A DNA stretch of 64,000 nucleotides from Proteinivorax tanatarense (GTDB lineage Bacteria > Bacillota > Proteinivoracia > Proteinivoracales > Proteinivoracaceae), in assembly GCF_040267685.1 (NCBI RefSeq), contig NZ_CP158367.1, positions 682,001 to 746,000 on the forward strand. Direction: 5' to 3'. Every line of letters starts with the position of its first letter. Positions within the stretch are counted from its first letter, which is position 1. The notes beneath the pieces were generated by a model. The model saw only the letters and a list, made by a program, of their open reading frames with translations, searched no databases and was not told where the DNA came from. The position numbers were made by a program, and so were the translations under genes. Of this stretch, positions 1 through 8,727 are shown piece after piece.

Positions 1-177
1 ACTAAGGAGCAAATTTTTTATTCATTAAAGAATGCTTCAAAAGGTTCAATAATATTATTTCATATGAACCAGCCTAACTCGCCTATCGCCGAAGGAGTGA
101 AAGAAGGGGTTTTGTACTTAAAAGAACAAGGATTCCAGTTTATAAAGCTTAGTGATTATCATAAATATCTACAGTAA
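1..177 (+). CDS. Polysaccharide deacetylase, C-terminal fragment (gene enters from the left edge)
   Basis: The frame is open from base 1 to the TAA at 175-177 and gives 58 residues. It contains GSIILFHMNQ, then a helix and KEQGFQFIKLSDY, which is the usual end of a NodB-type deacetylase: the strand carrying the second metal/catalytic His, then 'lk..Gf.fv.lsdy'. Such enzymes remove acetyl groups from peptidoglycan or chitin-like sugars, usually outside the membrane. Only the last quarter is visible, so substrate and signal peptide cannot be judged. The next gene converges on it with 4 bases between stop codons. Confidence 0.7.
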   Translation, partial: TKEQIFYSLKNASKGSIILFHMNQPNSPIAEGVKEGVLYLKEQGFQFIKLSDYHKYLQ

Positions 178-181
178 GCTA

Positions 182-955
182 CTAAAAGTTGTTATTTTTT
201 CTTTTTTGAATTTTAGTTTTGAGTTCTTCGATGATATTTTTAAACTTTTTTGATTTAAGTGTAGGGTAGTTTGCTAACCATGTTCTTTGTCTACTATTTA
301 TTCTATCTACTAGCTTTGCTTGTAATGAACGCAGTTTTTTGTTTCTTTTTTGCAATTTTTTTATAGCCAGCTTTTTGACTTTTTCATTTTTTACTAGGGC
401 TATATTTTCTTTAAGTTCCTTTGTTGTAGATTGGAACTCTGCCAATATCTTTTTAAAGTGCACCATGTTGTTAATAGTTATAACGGCATCCAGCACCAAA
501 ATAAAAGTTATTGCTATAAGTATGAAGTTTGTTAAACCTGCAGAAATGAAACTCCACAGATTTTCCACCAGAGGGTGAGCGAAATTCAGAAAAAAAATCG
601 TCAATATTCCCCAGTATAAAGAAAATTTTAAGCATACATAACCCCATAGATTAAATTTATCTTCTGAATAATCCCACCAGCGAGTGTCAAATAGGTATTC
701 CAACAAAAATCCTGTTATCAGCTCCATAATGGACGCAATGATAAAGCCGCCTATAAATAAGGTGAAAATATTTTCCTTTAATGGAGATAGAAGCATAACT
801 ATAAAAACAGCAGAGCTGCCATAAATAGGACATACAGGACCGTGTAAAAAACCTCTGTTTACGAATCGTTTTTGTTTTTTGAAATGATAAATAACTTCTA
901 AGGTCCAACCTATAAACGAATAGACAATAAAATAAAAAAATATTTCTTGTAAAAT
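182..955 (-). CDS. Membrane protein of the putative ABC-transporter permease family (PF06541-like), probable ATT start
   Basis: The first ATG (796) gives 204 residues but starts inside the protein. The same frame stays open upstream and encodes the family hallmark: FIGWTLEVIYHF, then FVNRGFLHGPVCPIYG. No ATG, GTG or TTG lies in that upstream stretch. A GGAGGG ribosome site (962-967) sits 6-7 bases before an in-frame ATT at 955-953, which gives about 257 residues. Four or five hydrophobic segments are followed by a basic, coiled-coil-like tail of about 80 residues (many Lys/Arg) that is probably cytoplasmic. The family is widespread in Firmicutes; its transport role is only predicted. The start is inferred. 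Confidence 0.72.
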   Translation of the reverse strand: MLQEIFFYFIVYSFIGWTLEVIYHFKKQKRFVNRGFLHGPVCPIYGSSAVFIVMLLSPLKENIFTLFIGGFIIASIMELITGFLLEYLFDTRWWDYSEDKFNLWGYVCLKFSLYWGILTIFFLNFAHPLVENLWSFISAGLTNFILIAITFILVLDAVITINNMVHFKKILAEFQSTTKELKENIALVKNEKVKKLAIKKLQKRNKKLRSLQAKLVDRINSRQRTWLANYPTLKSKKFKNIIEELKTKIQKRKNNNF

Positions 956-968
956 TTTTATCCCTCCC

Positions 969-1310
969 AGAAAAAATTGGTTATTGCGGAAATTATAAGT
1001 TTTAACTAAGCTCTTGTTCTAGCCATGAAGAATAGAATAACTTATTACTTGTGTTACTTATATACTATTCTGCACTAAATTAAGTTATGTGGCAATTAAC
1101 TTTACTATCAAAAAGTGAAACTTTTTAAACTGTTTTACGTCTATATATGTAAATGGAGTAAAAAGTTATGGAATCTCCAGGGGATTTTAATAAATGAACC
1201 AACTTAACTAATGCAAAACGCCCAGATTGTCAACTAATATTCACCTTCGGTGCAAAATGAACTAGGTATTTGGGAGAAAACCTTTGAAATTATACATAAA
1301 AACGCTGTTA
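969..1310. other. Intergenic stretch with no gene
   Basis: About 340 bases between the divergent genes at 955 and 1370. It is AT-rich, with stops in all frames and no convincing tRNA, repeat or terminator. It should hold promoters for both flanking genes, but I could not pick a clear -35/-10 pair. The hairpin element at 1315-1363 lies at its right edge. Confidence 0.5.
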
Positions 1311-1314
1311 GTTC

Positions 1315-1363
1315 AGGTGTTGTACAGCTTTGCAGTCACCTATGATCAAAGTTATAGGGAGGG
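1315..1363 (+). promoter_or_regulatory. Hairpin element A before the LRR gene: candidate translational switch
   Basis: Stem AGGT (1315-1318) with ACCT (1338-1341), then inner helix GTTG (1319-1322) with CAGT (1333-1336), a 10-nt loop TACAGCTTTG, and a single bulged C at 1337. The 3' arm can instead pair as CCTAT (1339-1343) with ATAGG (1354-1358), whose GG belongs to the ribosome site AGGGAGGG (1356-1363). The loop's CTTTG can also pair with CAAAG at 1347-1351, giving a pseudoknot. The same geometry recurs at 45528 and 58397. Regulation by alternative pairing is inferred; no known riboswitch class was recognised. Confidence 0.5.
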
Positions 1364-1369
1364 AAAATT

Positions 1370-3172
1370 TTGAGAGATTTTCAAAATGTCCTTATTGAGA
1401 ATAACACGACTAGAACCATTTTAATTTTTTTGCTATTGGTAGCTACCTTTGGACTGGTATATTTAACAAGTAAATTCTATGTAGTTGATGTCTCTGTAGC
1501 TGTTGAACCAGAAGGGACAGGTGAGGTGCATGGAACTGGTATATATGAAAAAGGGGAAACAGTTAATTTGAAGGTAATCCCTAAAGATGGTTATGGCCTA
1601 TATAAATGGACAGAAGAGAATCAAATAGAGCTTAAGGAAGAATTTGTAGATGTAAAGCTAAAAGATTATGAGCGACCGACAATGTACTCTTTGACATCTA
1701 ATAAAAATAGAGATTTAACTGCACATTTTTCTCCTTTGGTAGATTTGGAGGATAAAGGGCTTTCTAATGACTTAAAAAGAAGTTTTAACAATCAACGTAA
1801 TATTAATGGTTGGTACTGTACAGAAAACTTAACTTTAGCACATTTGGAGCACTTAGAACATATACAATTGAGTAGACATATAAGAATAGAAGATGAAGAT
1901 TTTTTTACAAAGGTACCTAATGCTAAAAGTCTAACTTTAGAAGGTACCAATCTTGATTTGAGTATTTTAAAAAGGTATCCTAACATAAAAAGTTTAACTA
2001 TAATTGGTTGTCCCTACTCAGAGGATGATTTAATTAGTATTGATAAGCTTGAGCAACTAACAGAACTAAGGATTTTAAATGTTACTGTAGATGAGCAACA
2101 ATTAAAAGATATATCTAAGCTGGGCAACTTAGAGGTTCTTGAAATTACAAAAAGTGAGTTAACCGATATTTCCCCTATTAGTGAACTGACAAACCTTAAA
2201 GAATTAAATTTGAATCAAAACTCAATAAGTAACTTAGCACCTCTTAGTAACTTAACCACTATCAAGAAACTACAAATGGATAACAATTATATAGAAGATA
2301 TAAGTGCTTTGAATACAATGAGCAATCTAGAATATATAAGCCTCAGCAAAAATCAGATAGTAGATATAACTGCCTTAAAAAAGCTAGAAAAAGTAAAAAA
2401 AATAAACTTAGAAAATAATGAAATAGAGAGTGTTCAGCCATTAAAAACTCTTACAAATCTAGAAGATCTAAATGTCGGTGAAAATAAGGTTCAAAATGTA
2501 ACAACCTTGGGAAAATTAGAATCATTAAAGAAGTTGAATTTAACCTCCAACAAAATTTCAGAAATAACAGCCTTAAAGAACCTACAGGTGGATAAGCTAT
2601 ACTTGAGTGATAATTACATTTCACATATTAAAAGCTTAGAAGGTATAGATGATCTAAAGTTTTTAGATGTATCCAACAACTCCATAACTGACAGTAGTCA
2701 GATAAAAAACTTATCTAATGTGGAAAAAATTAATATTAGGGGTAATGAAATAGATGGAGTGCTGTCACAAATTAACCAGATAGAAATCTGCCATATAATA
2801 ATGGAAAAAGAAAATATAGAAGAGGTTATCCCTTTGGATTTGGAACCATGGAACAACTTAACCGGTATAGAGCTTTTGAAATCACCAGATGGTAAGGACA
2901 CTGTAGTACTTGTTGAAAGCAGAGAATTAATTTACGACATTGTGATTATAAATACTGATATATTTAAAAGTGGTAAAAAAAGATATCATATGAGTTTAGA
3001 TGAACACTCTAAATCAAGAATGGCAAAGAATGAATACAGCGTAAGGGCGCAGTGGCATCGGAACGGTGTGGATTTGCACTTTGAACGTAATACTTTAGGT
3101 GTAGAAAATAGCTTAGTATACAGATTTGACTTAAGACAGAAAAATGTAGATGTTTTTTACAATTATGAGTAA
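1370..3172 (+). CDS. Membrane-anchored internalin-like leucine-rich-repeat protein (LRR protein 1)
   Basis: 600 residues from a TTG start set by AGGGAGGG six bases upstream. One transmembrane anchor (about residues 15-36) is followed by an InlB B-repeat-like beta domain (about 40-118; GTGEVHGTGIYEKGE...PKDGYGLYKW). A degenerate segment leads to about ten 22-residue repeats of the LxxLxxLxLxxNxIxDI type (about 240-480), then a roughly 110-residue C-terminal domain with no recognised motif. The topology puts the repeats outside the cell, where such domains bind proteins or glycans. There is no LPXTG or SLH anchor, so the N-terminal helix must hold it. A protein of the same design follows at 3453. 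The upstream hairpin could control translation. Confidence 0.85.
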   Translation: MRDFQNVLIENNTTRTILIFLLLVATFGLVYLTSKFYVVDVSVAVEPEGTGEVHGTGIYEKGETVNLKVIPKDGYGLYKWTEENQIELKEEFVDVKLKDYERPTMYSLTSNKNRDLTAHFSPLVDLEDKGLSNDLKRSFNNQRNINGWYCTENLTLAHLEHLEHIQLSRHIRIEDEDFFTKVPNAKSLTLEGTNLDLSILKRYPNIKSLTIIGCPYSEDDLISIDKLEQLTELRILNVTVDEQQLKDISKLGNLEVLEITKSELTDISPISELTNLKELNLNQNSISNLAPLSNLTTIKKLQMDNNYIEDISALNTMSNLEYISLSKNQIVDITALKKLEKVKKINLENNEIESVQPLKTLTNLEDLNVGENKVQNVTTLGKLESLKKLNLTSNKISEITALKNLQVDKLYLSDNYISHIKSLEGIDDLKFLDVSNNSITDSSQIKNLSNVEKINIRGNEIDGVLSQINQIEICHIIMEKENIEEVIPLDLEPWNNLTGIELLKSPDGKDTVVLVESRELIYDIVIINTDIFKSGKKRYHMSLDEHSKSRMAKNEYSVRAQWHRNGVDLHFERNTLGVENSLVYRFDLRQKNVDVFYNYE

Positions 3173-3452
3173 ATAAAGTGGATTAAATCAAGTTAAAAGG
3201 TAGATGACTACGTAGAATCATTAATTTTTAGGTTAACTTATTTTATTGTATTTGCAATACCTAGTGTGGATAATTACATGATTATCAGGTTTAATTTCTC
3301 TATACTTAGGAAGAAAACAAAAATGTTATCTTTAGTCTTAGAGTCACAATTAGCTAGTTTGGGAATTATTGAAATTATTTATAAAAAAATGATATATCTA
3401 GATGTTGCAGAGTTGTCGCTCTTAACTAGTAAAAAAGTAAAGGGGAATAGTA

Positions 3453-5459
3453 ATGAAAAATTGGGAAGAGAAATTATTTGATTCGTTAAATGTTAAGGAC
3501 TTAACTAAAAGAAAAATAATAAAAGTGGGAGTTATAATCCTTACTATGGTAATGATACTTGCCATAGTAAAGGTATCTAGTGGGTACTACGTTTCTGAAG
3601 TTTTAATTGAAGTGAATAAAACTGAGGGAGGCGAGGTGGAAGGTGAAGGGGAATATCAAAGAGGGGAGCATACATCTATAAAGATTCATGCAAACCCTGG
3701 TTACAAACTGGACAAGCTAGTGATAGATGGTGATGAAATTGAACTAGAAACAGTTGGCTCAACTTTTGAATACCAGTTAGAGATGGAGAGAGATAAAAAT
3801 ATTCAAGTATACTTTGAAAAACTATTAGTTCCTGACATGACTTTAAAAAGAGCTATTCAAAACGAGTTAGGAATAAAAAGAAACCTGACAATAAGTGATA
3901 TAGCTGCCCTTGAGTATTTAGTTATAGAAGGCAGTGTTTCAGATTTAACGGGATTAGAGCATGCTAAAAACCTTCGAGGAATAACCATGCATAACGTAAA
4001 AGATATAGAATTAGATAAAGTGCAAAAAATTGAAAACTTAGATACTTTAAGAATTTTCAACACAGAGCCTTTAAGTTTACAAGGACTAGAACAACTTCAA
4101 AATCTTAAAGAGTTGTTGGTGAATACTAATGAAATAGATGATTTAGGCCCATTATGGAGGATGAAAAGTCTTGAACGATTGACAATTGATGGTGGGGATA
4201 TGGATGACCTGACAAATCTAAGGGATTTAGAAAGCTTAGAGTATTTGGAGATTAGAGGAAGACTAGATAGGTTAGAGGGTATAGAAAAGCTAACAAATCT
4301 GGAAATTTTAGAATTAGAAAATATTTCAGATTTGACGGGTATAGAAAAATCTGCCAATCTAAACCAACTTATAATAAGACAAGTTGATGATTTAAGTGGG
4401 TTGGCAAATGCTGAAAACGTAACTAAACTGACCCTTTACGATACAGCTAATGTAGATAGTTTACAGGGAATGGATAATGTTAAAGAACTTACTATTTTCG
4501 GATTAGAAAATGATAACTTAAACTTTTTATCCCAATTTGATAACTTGCAATTTCTATCGATTCATAACAGTAAAATAGCAAACATGCAAGGAGTTGAAAA
4601 TTTAGATAGTCTAACGGCAGTTAGTTTATTTGGTTGTAAAATAAAAGATATAAGTGCGTTGGGCGAGGTTAACGCCTTAGAAACACTACATATCCCCTGC
4701 TTAGACATAAAAAAACCCTCTTCCTTTGGCAGTCTCACAAATGTATCAAACATTACTGTGGCAAAAGAGCATAGCACCTATATTTTGAATTTGACGCAAC
4801 TTGAGAGTCTAGAGCTAATAGATAACTCACGGGAAGATGGAGAAGAGGGTATTAATGATTTAACAGCACTAAAGAAATTAGAAAACTTAGCTAGTCTTAG
4901 TTTGCAGGTTAGCATTGAATCAATAAATCTAAAAGGTATTGAAGAGTTTGAAGATTTAAGAACTCTATACTTATCAGATGGCGTTGAGGGTTTAAATTAT
5001 CTAGAAGGTGCAGAAGGGTTGGAGAAAATTTATATACGTAACCATAATATCGATCTTAAAATACTAGAAAACCTTACTCAGTTAAAATTGCTAAGCTTAC
5101 AGGCGAGCAATATCGTGGACATAGAACCTTTAAAAAAGTTAACAAATCTAAAGGAGTTGAATTTGAGTTATAACGAAGTTGAGGACATAACTCCTTTAGT
5201 AGATATGGTGAATTTAAAAAGACTATATTTAAATGGTAACAATATAGATGATGTATCGTCATTAGTACATCTACCAAATCTTAAAAAGCTGGATTTGAAA
5301 GACAATAATATACAAGATATGTCTTCATTATTAAAGCTTGAAAACTTGGAAACTTTATGGTTATGCAATAATCCATTAAAAGATAAAACTACCTTAAAAT
5401 CCAAATTAGAGGAACAATCTGTCGAAGTATTGTCTAATAGACTAAAAATCTATTATTGA
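3453..5459 (+). CDS. Membrane-anchored internalin-like leucine-rich-repeat protein (LRR protein 2)
   Basis: 668 residues; ATG preceded by AAAGGGG. It has the same plan as its neighbour: short basic cytoplasmic N-terminus, one transmembrane helix (about 25-44), an InlB B-repeat-like domain (about 46-120, GGEVEGEGEYQRGEH...ANPGYKLDKL), then repeats that are divergent up to about 500 and canonical (NLKELNLSYNEVEDITPL) to the end. It lacks the extra C-terminal domain of LRR protein 1. The pair looks like an old duplication. The 280 bases between them hold no gene, only AT-rich DNA and small hairpins (about 3230-3262 and 3269-3286). A strong terminator follows directly. Confidence 0.85.
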   Translation: MKNWEEKLFDSLNVKDLTKRKIIKVGVIILTMVMILAIVKVSSGYYVSEVLIEVNKTEGGEVEGEGEYQRGEHTSIKIHANPGYKLDKLVIDGDEIELETVGSTFEYQLEMERDKNIQVYFEKLLVPDMTLKRAIQNELGIKRNLTISDIAALEYLVIEGSVSDLTGLEHAKNLRGITMHNVKDIELDKVQKIENLDTLRIFNTEPLSLQGLEQLQNLKELLVNTNEIDDLGPLWRMKSLERLTIDGGDMDDLTNLRDLESLEYLEIRGRLDRLEGIEKLTNLEILELENISDLTGIEKSANLNQLIIRQVDDLSGLANAENVTKLTLYDTANVDSLQGMDNVKELTIFGLENDNLNFLSQFDNLQFLSIHNSKIANMQGVENLDSLTAVSLFGCKIKDISALGEVNALETLHIPCLDIKKPSSFGSLTNVSNITVAKEHSTYILNLTQLESLELIDNSREDGEEGINDLTALKKLENLASLSLQVSIESINLKGIEEFEDLRTLYLSDGVEGLNYLEGAEGLEKIYIRNHNIDLKILENLTQLKLLSLQASNIVDIEPLKKLTNLKELNLSYNEVEDITPLVDMVNLKRLYLNGNNIDDVSSLVHLPNLKKLDLKDNNIQDMSSLLKLENLETLWLCNNPLKDKTTLKSKLEEQSVEVLSNRLKIYY

Positions 5460-5472
5460 GTTAGCCATTTTT

Positions 5473-5516
5473 AAAAGAACATCTTCACCTCTGTGCTAAG
5501 GTGAAGATGTTCTTTT
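5473..5516 (+). terminator. Intrinsic terminator after the LRR genes
   Basis: Perfect 18-bp stem (5473-5490 with 5499-5516) around an 8-base loop, ending in TTTT on the plus strand and in A-rich sequence that also gives a T-run on the minus strand. It can serve the LRR gene and the small gene converging from 5711. Confidence 0.9.
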
Positions 5517-5543
5517 AGATAAATAGATGATATGTAAATATGG

Positions 5544-5711
5544 TTAGCGCCATATGATGATTACTATACCATACAATATAGCAAAGATAATTGTTGAAAT
5601 CAGAGCCTCTTTAAAAGCTAAGCTGGTCTCTTTATCTCTTTTCTTGTTAAAAAGAAATATTAGTAAGCCGTAAATAATAACAGCAATTACATAACTAAAT
5701 ATTTCAGGCAT
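5544..5711 (-). CDS. Small two-helix membrane protein, unknown function
   Basis: 55 residues from the ATG at 5711, which has AAGGAGGT seven bases upstream; the longer frame from 5744 has no such site. Two hydrophobic helices (about 5-20 and 36-54) flank a charged loop NKKRDKETS. No family recognised. It stands alone, convergent with LRR protein 2 and divergent from the exporter-like gene at 5886. Confidence 0.6.
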   Translation of the reverse strand: MPEIFSYVIAVIIYGLLIFLFNKKRDKETSLAFKEALISTIIFAILYGIVIIIWR

Positions 5712-5885
5712 ATACTGTACCTCCTTTGTAATACAGACAAGCATTAGTCATATTCTATATTGTATATTCTTTAAACTAAAAGTAAAGTCCTGCTAAAATT
5801 AAGGATAACTAAATAGATTCCTATGATTTTAAATGTTATAATACCTAATATAATATAATATAAAATGGAGATGAGATATTAGGAA

Positions 5886-6773
5886 ATGTTTGTTGGAATG
5901 CGGATTATAAAAACTGCTATGGCAGTTACAGTTTCAGTTTTAGTTGCTAATTTACTTAATTTAGACTCACCTTTTTTTGCAGCAGTTGCAGCAGCTATTA
6001 CAATGCAGGGTAATATAGTGGATTCCTTTAGTATGGGTAAATATAGGATTTTAGGGACTATAATGGGGGCTATATTTGGTTTTGTTGGTTCTTATTTTGC
6101 TCAAGGGAACCCTTTGGTCACAGGTATAGGCATACTTATCATTATCTATGTAGCAAACTATTTGGAATGGAATAAGTCTATAACAATTTCTTCTGTTGTT
6201 TTTCTTTCAATTATGCTAAACCAAGATGAGGCGACTAGTGTATATTATAGCTTAAACAGAGTTATTGATACTTTCATGGGTATAACCGTAGCTGTTATTA
6301 TTAACTTTACCATTAGGCCTCAGTATAGTAGGGATAAGGTGTACGATTATTCCGAAGACTTGATTAAGAAATACAAAGAAATAATTAAAATGTTGATTTT
6401 AAATAAAAACAATCTATCTTTAAGTGGTATAACTGAAGAGTTAGATGAATTGGAAAATGAGTTTCCCTCTATTGAAAAAGAGGAACGTATACCGATTCAC
6501 CCCGGTGAAGAGCATTGTGATGAGGATATAGACTTTGATGATACCAAAAGGCTATTACATAAACTTAATTGGAACGTGGTTTTGTTGGTAGATATGGGTA
6601 GCGGTTACAAGCTTGATGAAGATAACGCTAAGATGCTTAGGAAAATCTATAAGATTAATATATGCCCTAAAGAAAAACTTAATACAGATGATATAGTATT
6701 TAACTATCACCTTAAAATAGCCCTTGAAATAGTTTCAAAGCTATCTGAAAGGTTTAAGGTAGAAGGTAATTAA
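5886..6773 (+). CDS. Aromatic acid exporter-like membrane protein (ArAE_1 / FUSC family)
   Basis: 295 residues. The N-terminal half has about five hydrophobic segments with the ArAE_1 pattern (MRIIKTAMAVTVSVLVANLL, then AAVAAAITMQ and GT.MGAIFGF). The C-terminal 140 residues are charged and cytoplasmic, as in the Firmicute branch of this family. Members are predicted to export aromatic carboxylic acids, but the substrate is unproven. A second in-frame ATG (5898, MRIIK) is an equally plausible start because the ribosome site is weak. TATAAT-like sequence lies near 5838. Monocistronic. Confidence 0.75.
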   Translation: MFVGMRIIKTAMAVTVSVLVANLLNLDSPFFAAVAAAITMQGNIVDSFSMGKYRILGTIMGAIFGFVGSYFAQGNPLVTGIGILIIIYVANYLEWNKSITISSVVFLSIMLNQDEATSVYYSLNRVIDTFMGITVAVIINFTIRPQYSRDKVYDYSEDLIKKYKEIIKMLILNKNNLSLSGITEELDELENEFPSIEKEERIPIHPGEEHCDEDIDFDDTKRLLHKLNWNVVLLVDMGSGYKLDEDNAKMLRKIYKINICPKEKLNTDDIVFNYHLKIALEIVSKLSERFKVEGN

Positions 6774-6932
6774 CACTTAAGGTCTTTTAAAGCATCCTAG
6801 GTGTTATTTACTGGTACTTTGTAGGAATGGATAGTCACTAAAGATAACGGGAGTTACTAAAGCTTGGCTTTATCAAAAGGTGTTTTAATTTCAGTAACAT
6901 TAATCAAATTTTAAAATGTTAGGAGGAGTGTT

Positions 6933-8093
6933 ATGTTAAAATTAATTAAAGCAGCAAAATGCTATGTTCCTGAGCCCGTTAATGATGTAGAGATTTTGAT
7001 TGCTGGGGGAAAAATTATAGGCGTCGGCAAAAAAATAGAGGATAAGTTAAAGTTAGAAGATGTTGAGGTTTTAGAATGTGGACCTAATTCTATTGTCGCC
7101 CCTGGGTTAATTGATCAACATGTTCACTTACTTGGAGGTGGTGGAGAAGGAGGATATCACACTCGAGTTCCAGAAGTGACGATAAGTGATATCACAAAAT
7201 ACGGCGTAACTACCGTTGTTGGAATGCTTGGCACTGATGATATGACTCGCCATCTAGACTCTCTTTTGGCTAAGGCAAGAGGACTTGAAAATGAAGGGAT
7301 TTCTACATATATTTTAACTGGTTCCTACTCCCTTCCTACTCCTACAATGACTGGCAGCGTAAAGAGGGACTTAGTGTTAATAGACAAAGTACTGGGAGCG
7401 GGTGAGATTGCTATATCTGATCATCGCTCTAGTAAAGCAGGGTATCAAGCTCTTAAAGATGTGGCAGTGGGATGTAGGTTAGGCGGTTTAGTAAGTGGTA
7501 AAATAGGGTTGTTGCATTTACATGTGGGTAATGACCCTGCTGGCCTTGCTCCTGTTAGACAACTTTTAAAAGATAGAGTAATTCCTGCCCGACAAATTTC
7601 TGCAACCCACGTAAATAGAAGTGAGGAGTTATTGAAAGAGGGGCTGGAATTACTTAATAAAGGGGTTAATATTGATTTAACTACTTTTGGTAGAGGAGGC
7701 AGAGCTGTTTCTGCTACCGATGCGATATCTTTTTTAATTAAAGAAGAAGTCAATTTAGATAAAGTCACCTTAAGCTCAGATTCTAATGGAAGCATGCCTC
7801 AGGTAGATGATGAAGGGCGAATAATAGGGTTAAAGGCTGCTAGTATGAAGTCATTACTTAATGAGGTCCAGACTCTGTACAAAGAGCAAGTGCTATCTTT
7901 AGAAGATATAATTGCGTTAGTTACAAAAAACCCGGCTAATGTACTGGGATTAAATCATAAGGGTACCATAGAGGTGGGGGCTGATGCAGATATTACAATC
8001 TTTGATAAAAGCTTGAATGTAAAAACTGTTATCGCAAGAGGTCAAACTATGTTGGAAAACGGAAATGTTTTAGTTAAAGGAACCTTTGAATAA
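6933..8093 (+). CDS. iadA: Isoaspartyl dipeptidase (beta-aspartyl peptidase)
   Basis: 386 residues, close to the roughly 390 of E. coli IadA, with strong GGAGG before ATG. An amidohydrolase that splits beta-aspartyl dipeptides formed when damaged Asp/Asn residues isomerise. Visible motifs: HVHLLGGGGEGG (metal His 63 and 65, Glu 72), AISDHRSS, ATHVNR and LSSDSNGSMP (catalytic Asp). Where E. coli IadA has the carboxylated lysine just before AISDHRS, this protein reads GEIAISDH, so Glu may bridge the metals; that rests on a by-eye alignment from memory. It fits a peptide-degrading lifestyle. Monocistronic, with a terminator after it. Confidence 0.92.
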   Translation: MLKLIKAAKCYVPEPVNDVEILIAGGKIIGVGKKIEDKLKLEDVEVLECGPNSIVAPGLIDQHVHLLGGGGEGGYHTRVPEVTISDITKYGVTTVVGMLGTDDMTRHLDSLLAKARGLENEGISTYILTGSYSLPTPTMTGSVKRDLVLIDKVLGAGEIAISDHRSSKAGYQALKDVAVGCRLGGLVSGKIGLLHLHVGNDPAGLAPVRQLLKDRVIPARQISATHVNRSEELLKEGLELLNKGVNIDLTTFGRGGRAVSATDAISFLIKEEVNLDKVTLSSDSNGSMPQVDDEGRIIGLKAASMKSLLNEVQTLYKEQVLSLEDIIALVTKNPANVLGLNHKGTIEVGADADITIFDKSLNVKTVIARGQTMLENGNVLVKGTFE

Positions 8094-8098
8094 ATAAC

Positions 8099-8131
8099 AA
8101 AAAGCATCTCGATGAAAAGAGGTGCTTTTTT
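8099..8131 (+). terminator. Terminator after iadA
   Basis: A 12-bp stem (8099-8110 with 8119-8130, one G·T pair) with an 8-base loop, ending in a run of T. Confidence 0.85.
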
Positions 8132-8191
8132 ATTATAACAATAGAACACTAGTTTGTTGGCTAACAATAAGCTGAGCAGAAATTTGAAGTT

Positions 8192-8209
8192 TTACATTAT
8201 ATAATGTAA
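8192..8209. promoter_or_regulatory. Perfect 18-bp palindrome, candidate operator
   Basis: TTACATTATATAATGTAA reads the same on both strands. It lies about 105 bases before the start at 8314, in the only intergenic space upstream of the 8314-10114 operon. Its dyad symmetry and AT content fit an operator for a dimeric repressor; no regulator gene adjoins it. Confidence 0.5.
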
Positions 8210-8313
8210 TAAAGTAGTGTCGAGTTAAAAACCTTGGACATTAAAGAGGGTTTTTACAGCTTTTGCTAGAAGATTATGAATAAAGAAATGAGGCGAGAGG
8301 GGAGAGTTGGGTT

Positions 8314-8727
8314 GTGTATGTAGAAAGTCAGCAGATTTGGAAGCTGTGGGTAATATTTGCTGCTTTGCTTATTTTGCTTTTATTGACTCTTTTTCAGTTG
8401 CTAACTAAATTTAGAACTTCTGGAAGCTTAAACAAAAGCTTTATTGAAGAAAATATAATGTACATAAGTGCTGGTTTATTTACTGTAGTGGTAGCTTTTT
8501 TTTATGGGGGCAGAATAAAAGAAGTGTTATCACTTAACCATTCTTCGTTAGCATATCAAATAGAATATATGAAAGAAACACTAGGGTTAGGGTATTTTGC
8601 TACTTTTGGAGGTCTTAGTTTACAATTTAATGCCACCTCAATTGTAATGTTTACTTTTATAATTTTTTTACTTGCTATATTTCATAGGGAATGCAAAAAA
8701 GCAGTAAAAGGAGGGGAGAAAAGATGA
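8314..8727 (+). CDS. Integral membrane protein of unknown function, first gene of a three-gene operon
   Basis: 137 residues from GTG with GAGAGGGGAG upstream. Three hydrophobic segments (about 10-30, 47-66 and 107-125) suggest three membrane helices, with a short charged C-terminal tail (HRECKKAVKGGEKR). No family recognised. Its TGA overlaps the ATG of the next gene (ATGA), so the two are translationally coupled and probably form a complex. The third gene is a D-cysteine desulfhydrase-like enzyme. Confidence 0.6.
   Translation: MYVESQQIWKLWVIFAALLILLLLTLFQLLTKFRTSGSLNKSFIEENIMYISAGLFTVVVAFFYGGRIKEVLSLNHSSLAYQIEYMKETLGLGYFATFGGLSLQFNATSIVMFTFIIFLLAIFHRECKKAVKGGEKR

Noticed and set aside
687-908. 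Open frame of 73 residues on the minus strand
   Set aside because: It is out of frame with the permease-family gene, which covers the same bases with clear family motifs.
3230-3262. AGGT...ATTG-TATTTG-CAAT-ACCT before LRR protein 2, resembling the hairpin elements
   Set aside because: The loop is six bases rather than ten, there is an 11-base insertion in the 5' side and no bulge, and it lies about 190 bases from the start codon. It may be a decayed copy but does not share the fixed geometry.
3266-3481. 71-residue open frame between the LRR genes
   Set aside because: It has no ribosome site, overlaps the real start of the second LRR gene, and has no recognisable domain.
6880-6932. AAGGTGTTTT... 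before iadA, looking like the 5' half of the hairpin element
   Set aside because: No matching ACCT arm and the loop core AGYTTT is absent.
8181-8200. GAAGTTTTACAT near 8185, similar to the hairpin loop
   Set aside because: No AGGY or RCCT arms around it; it overlaps the palindrome instead.
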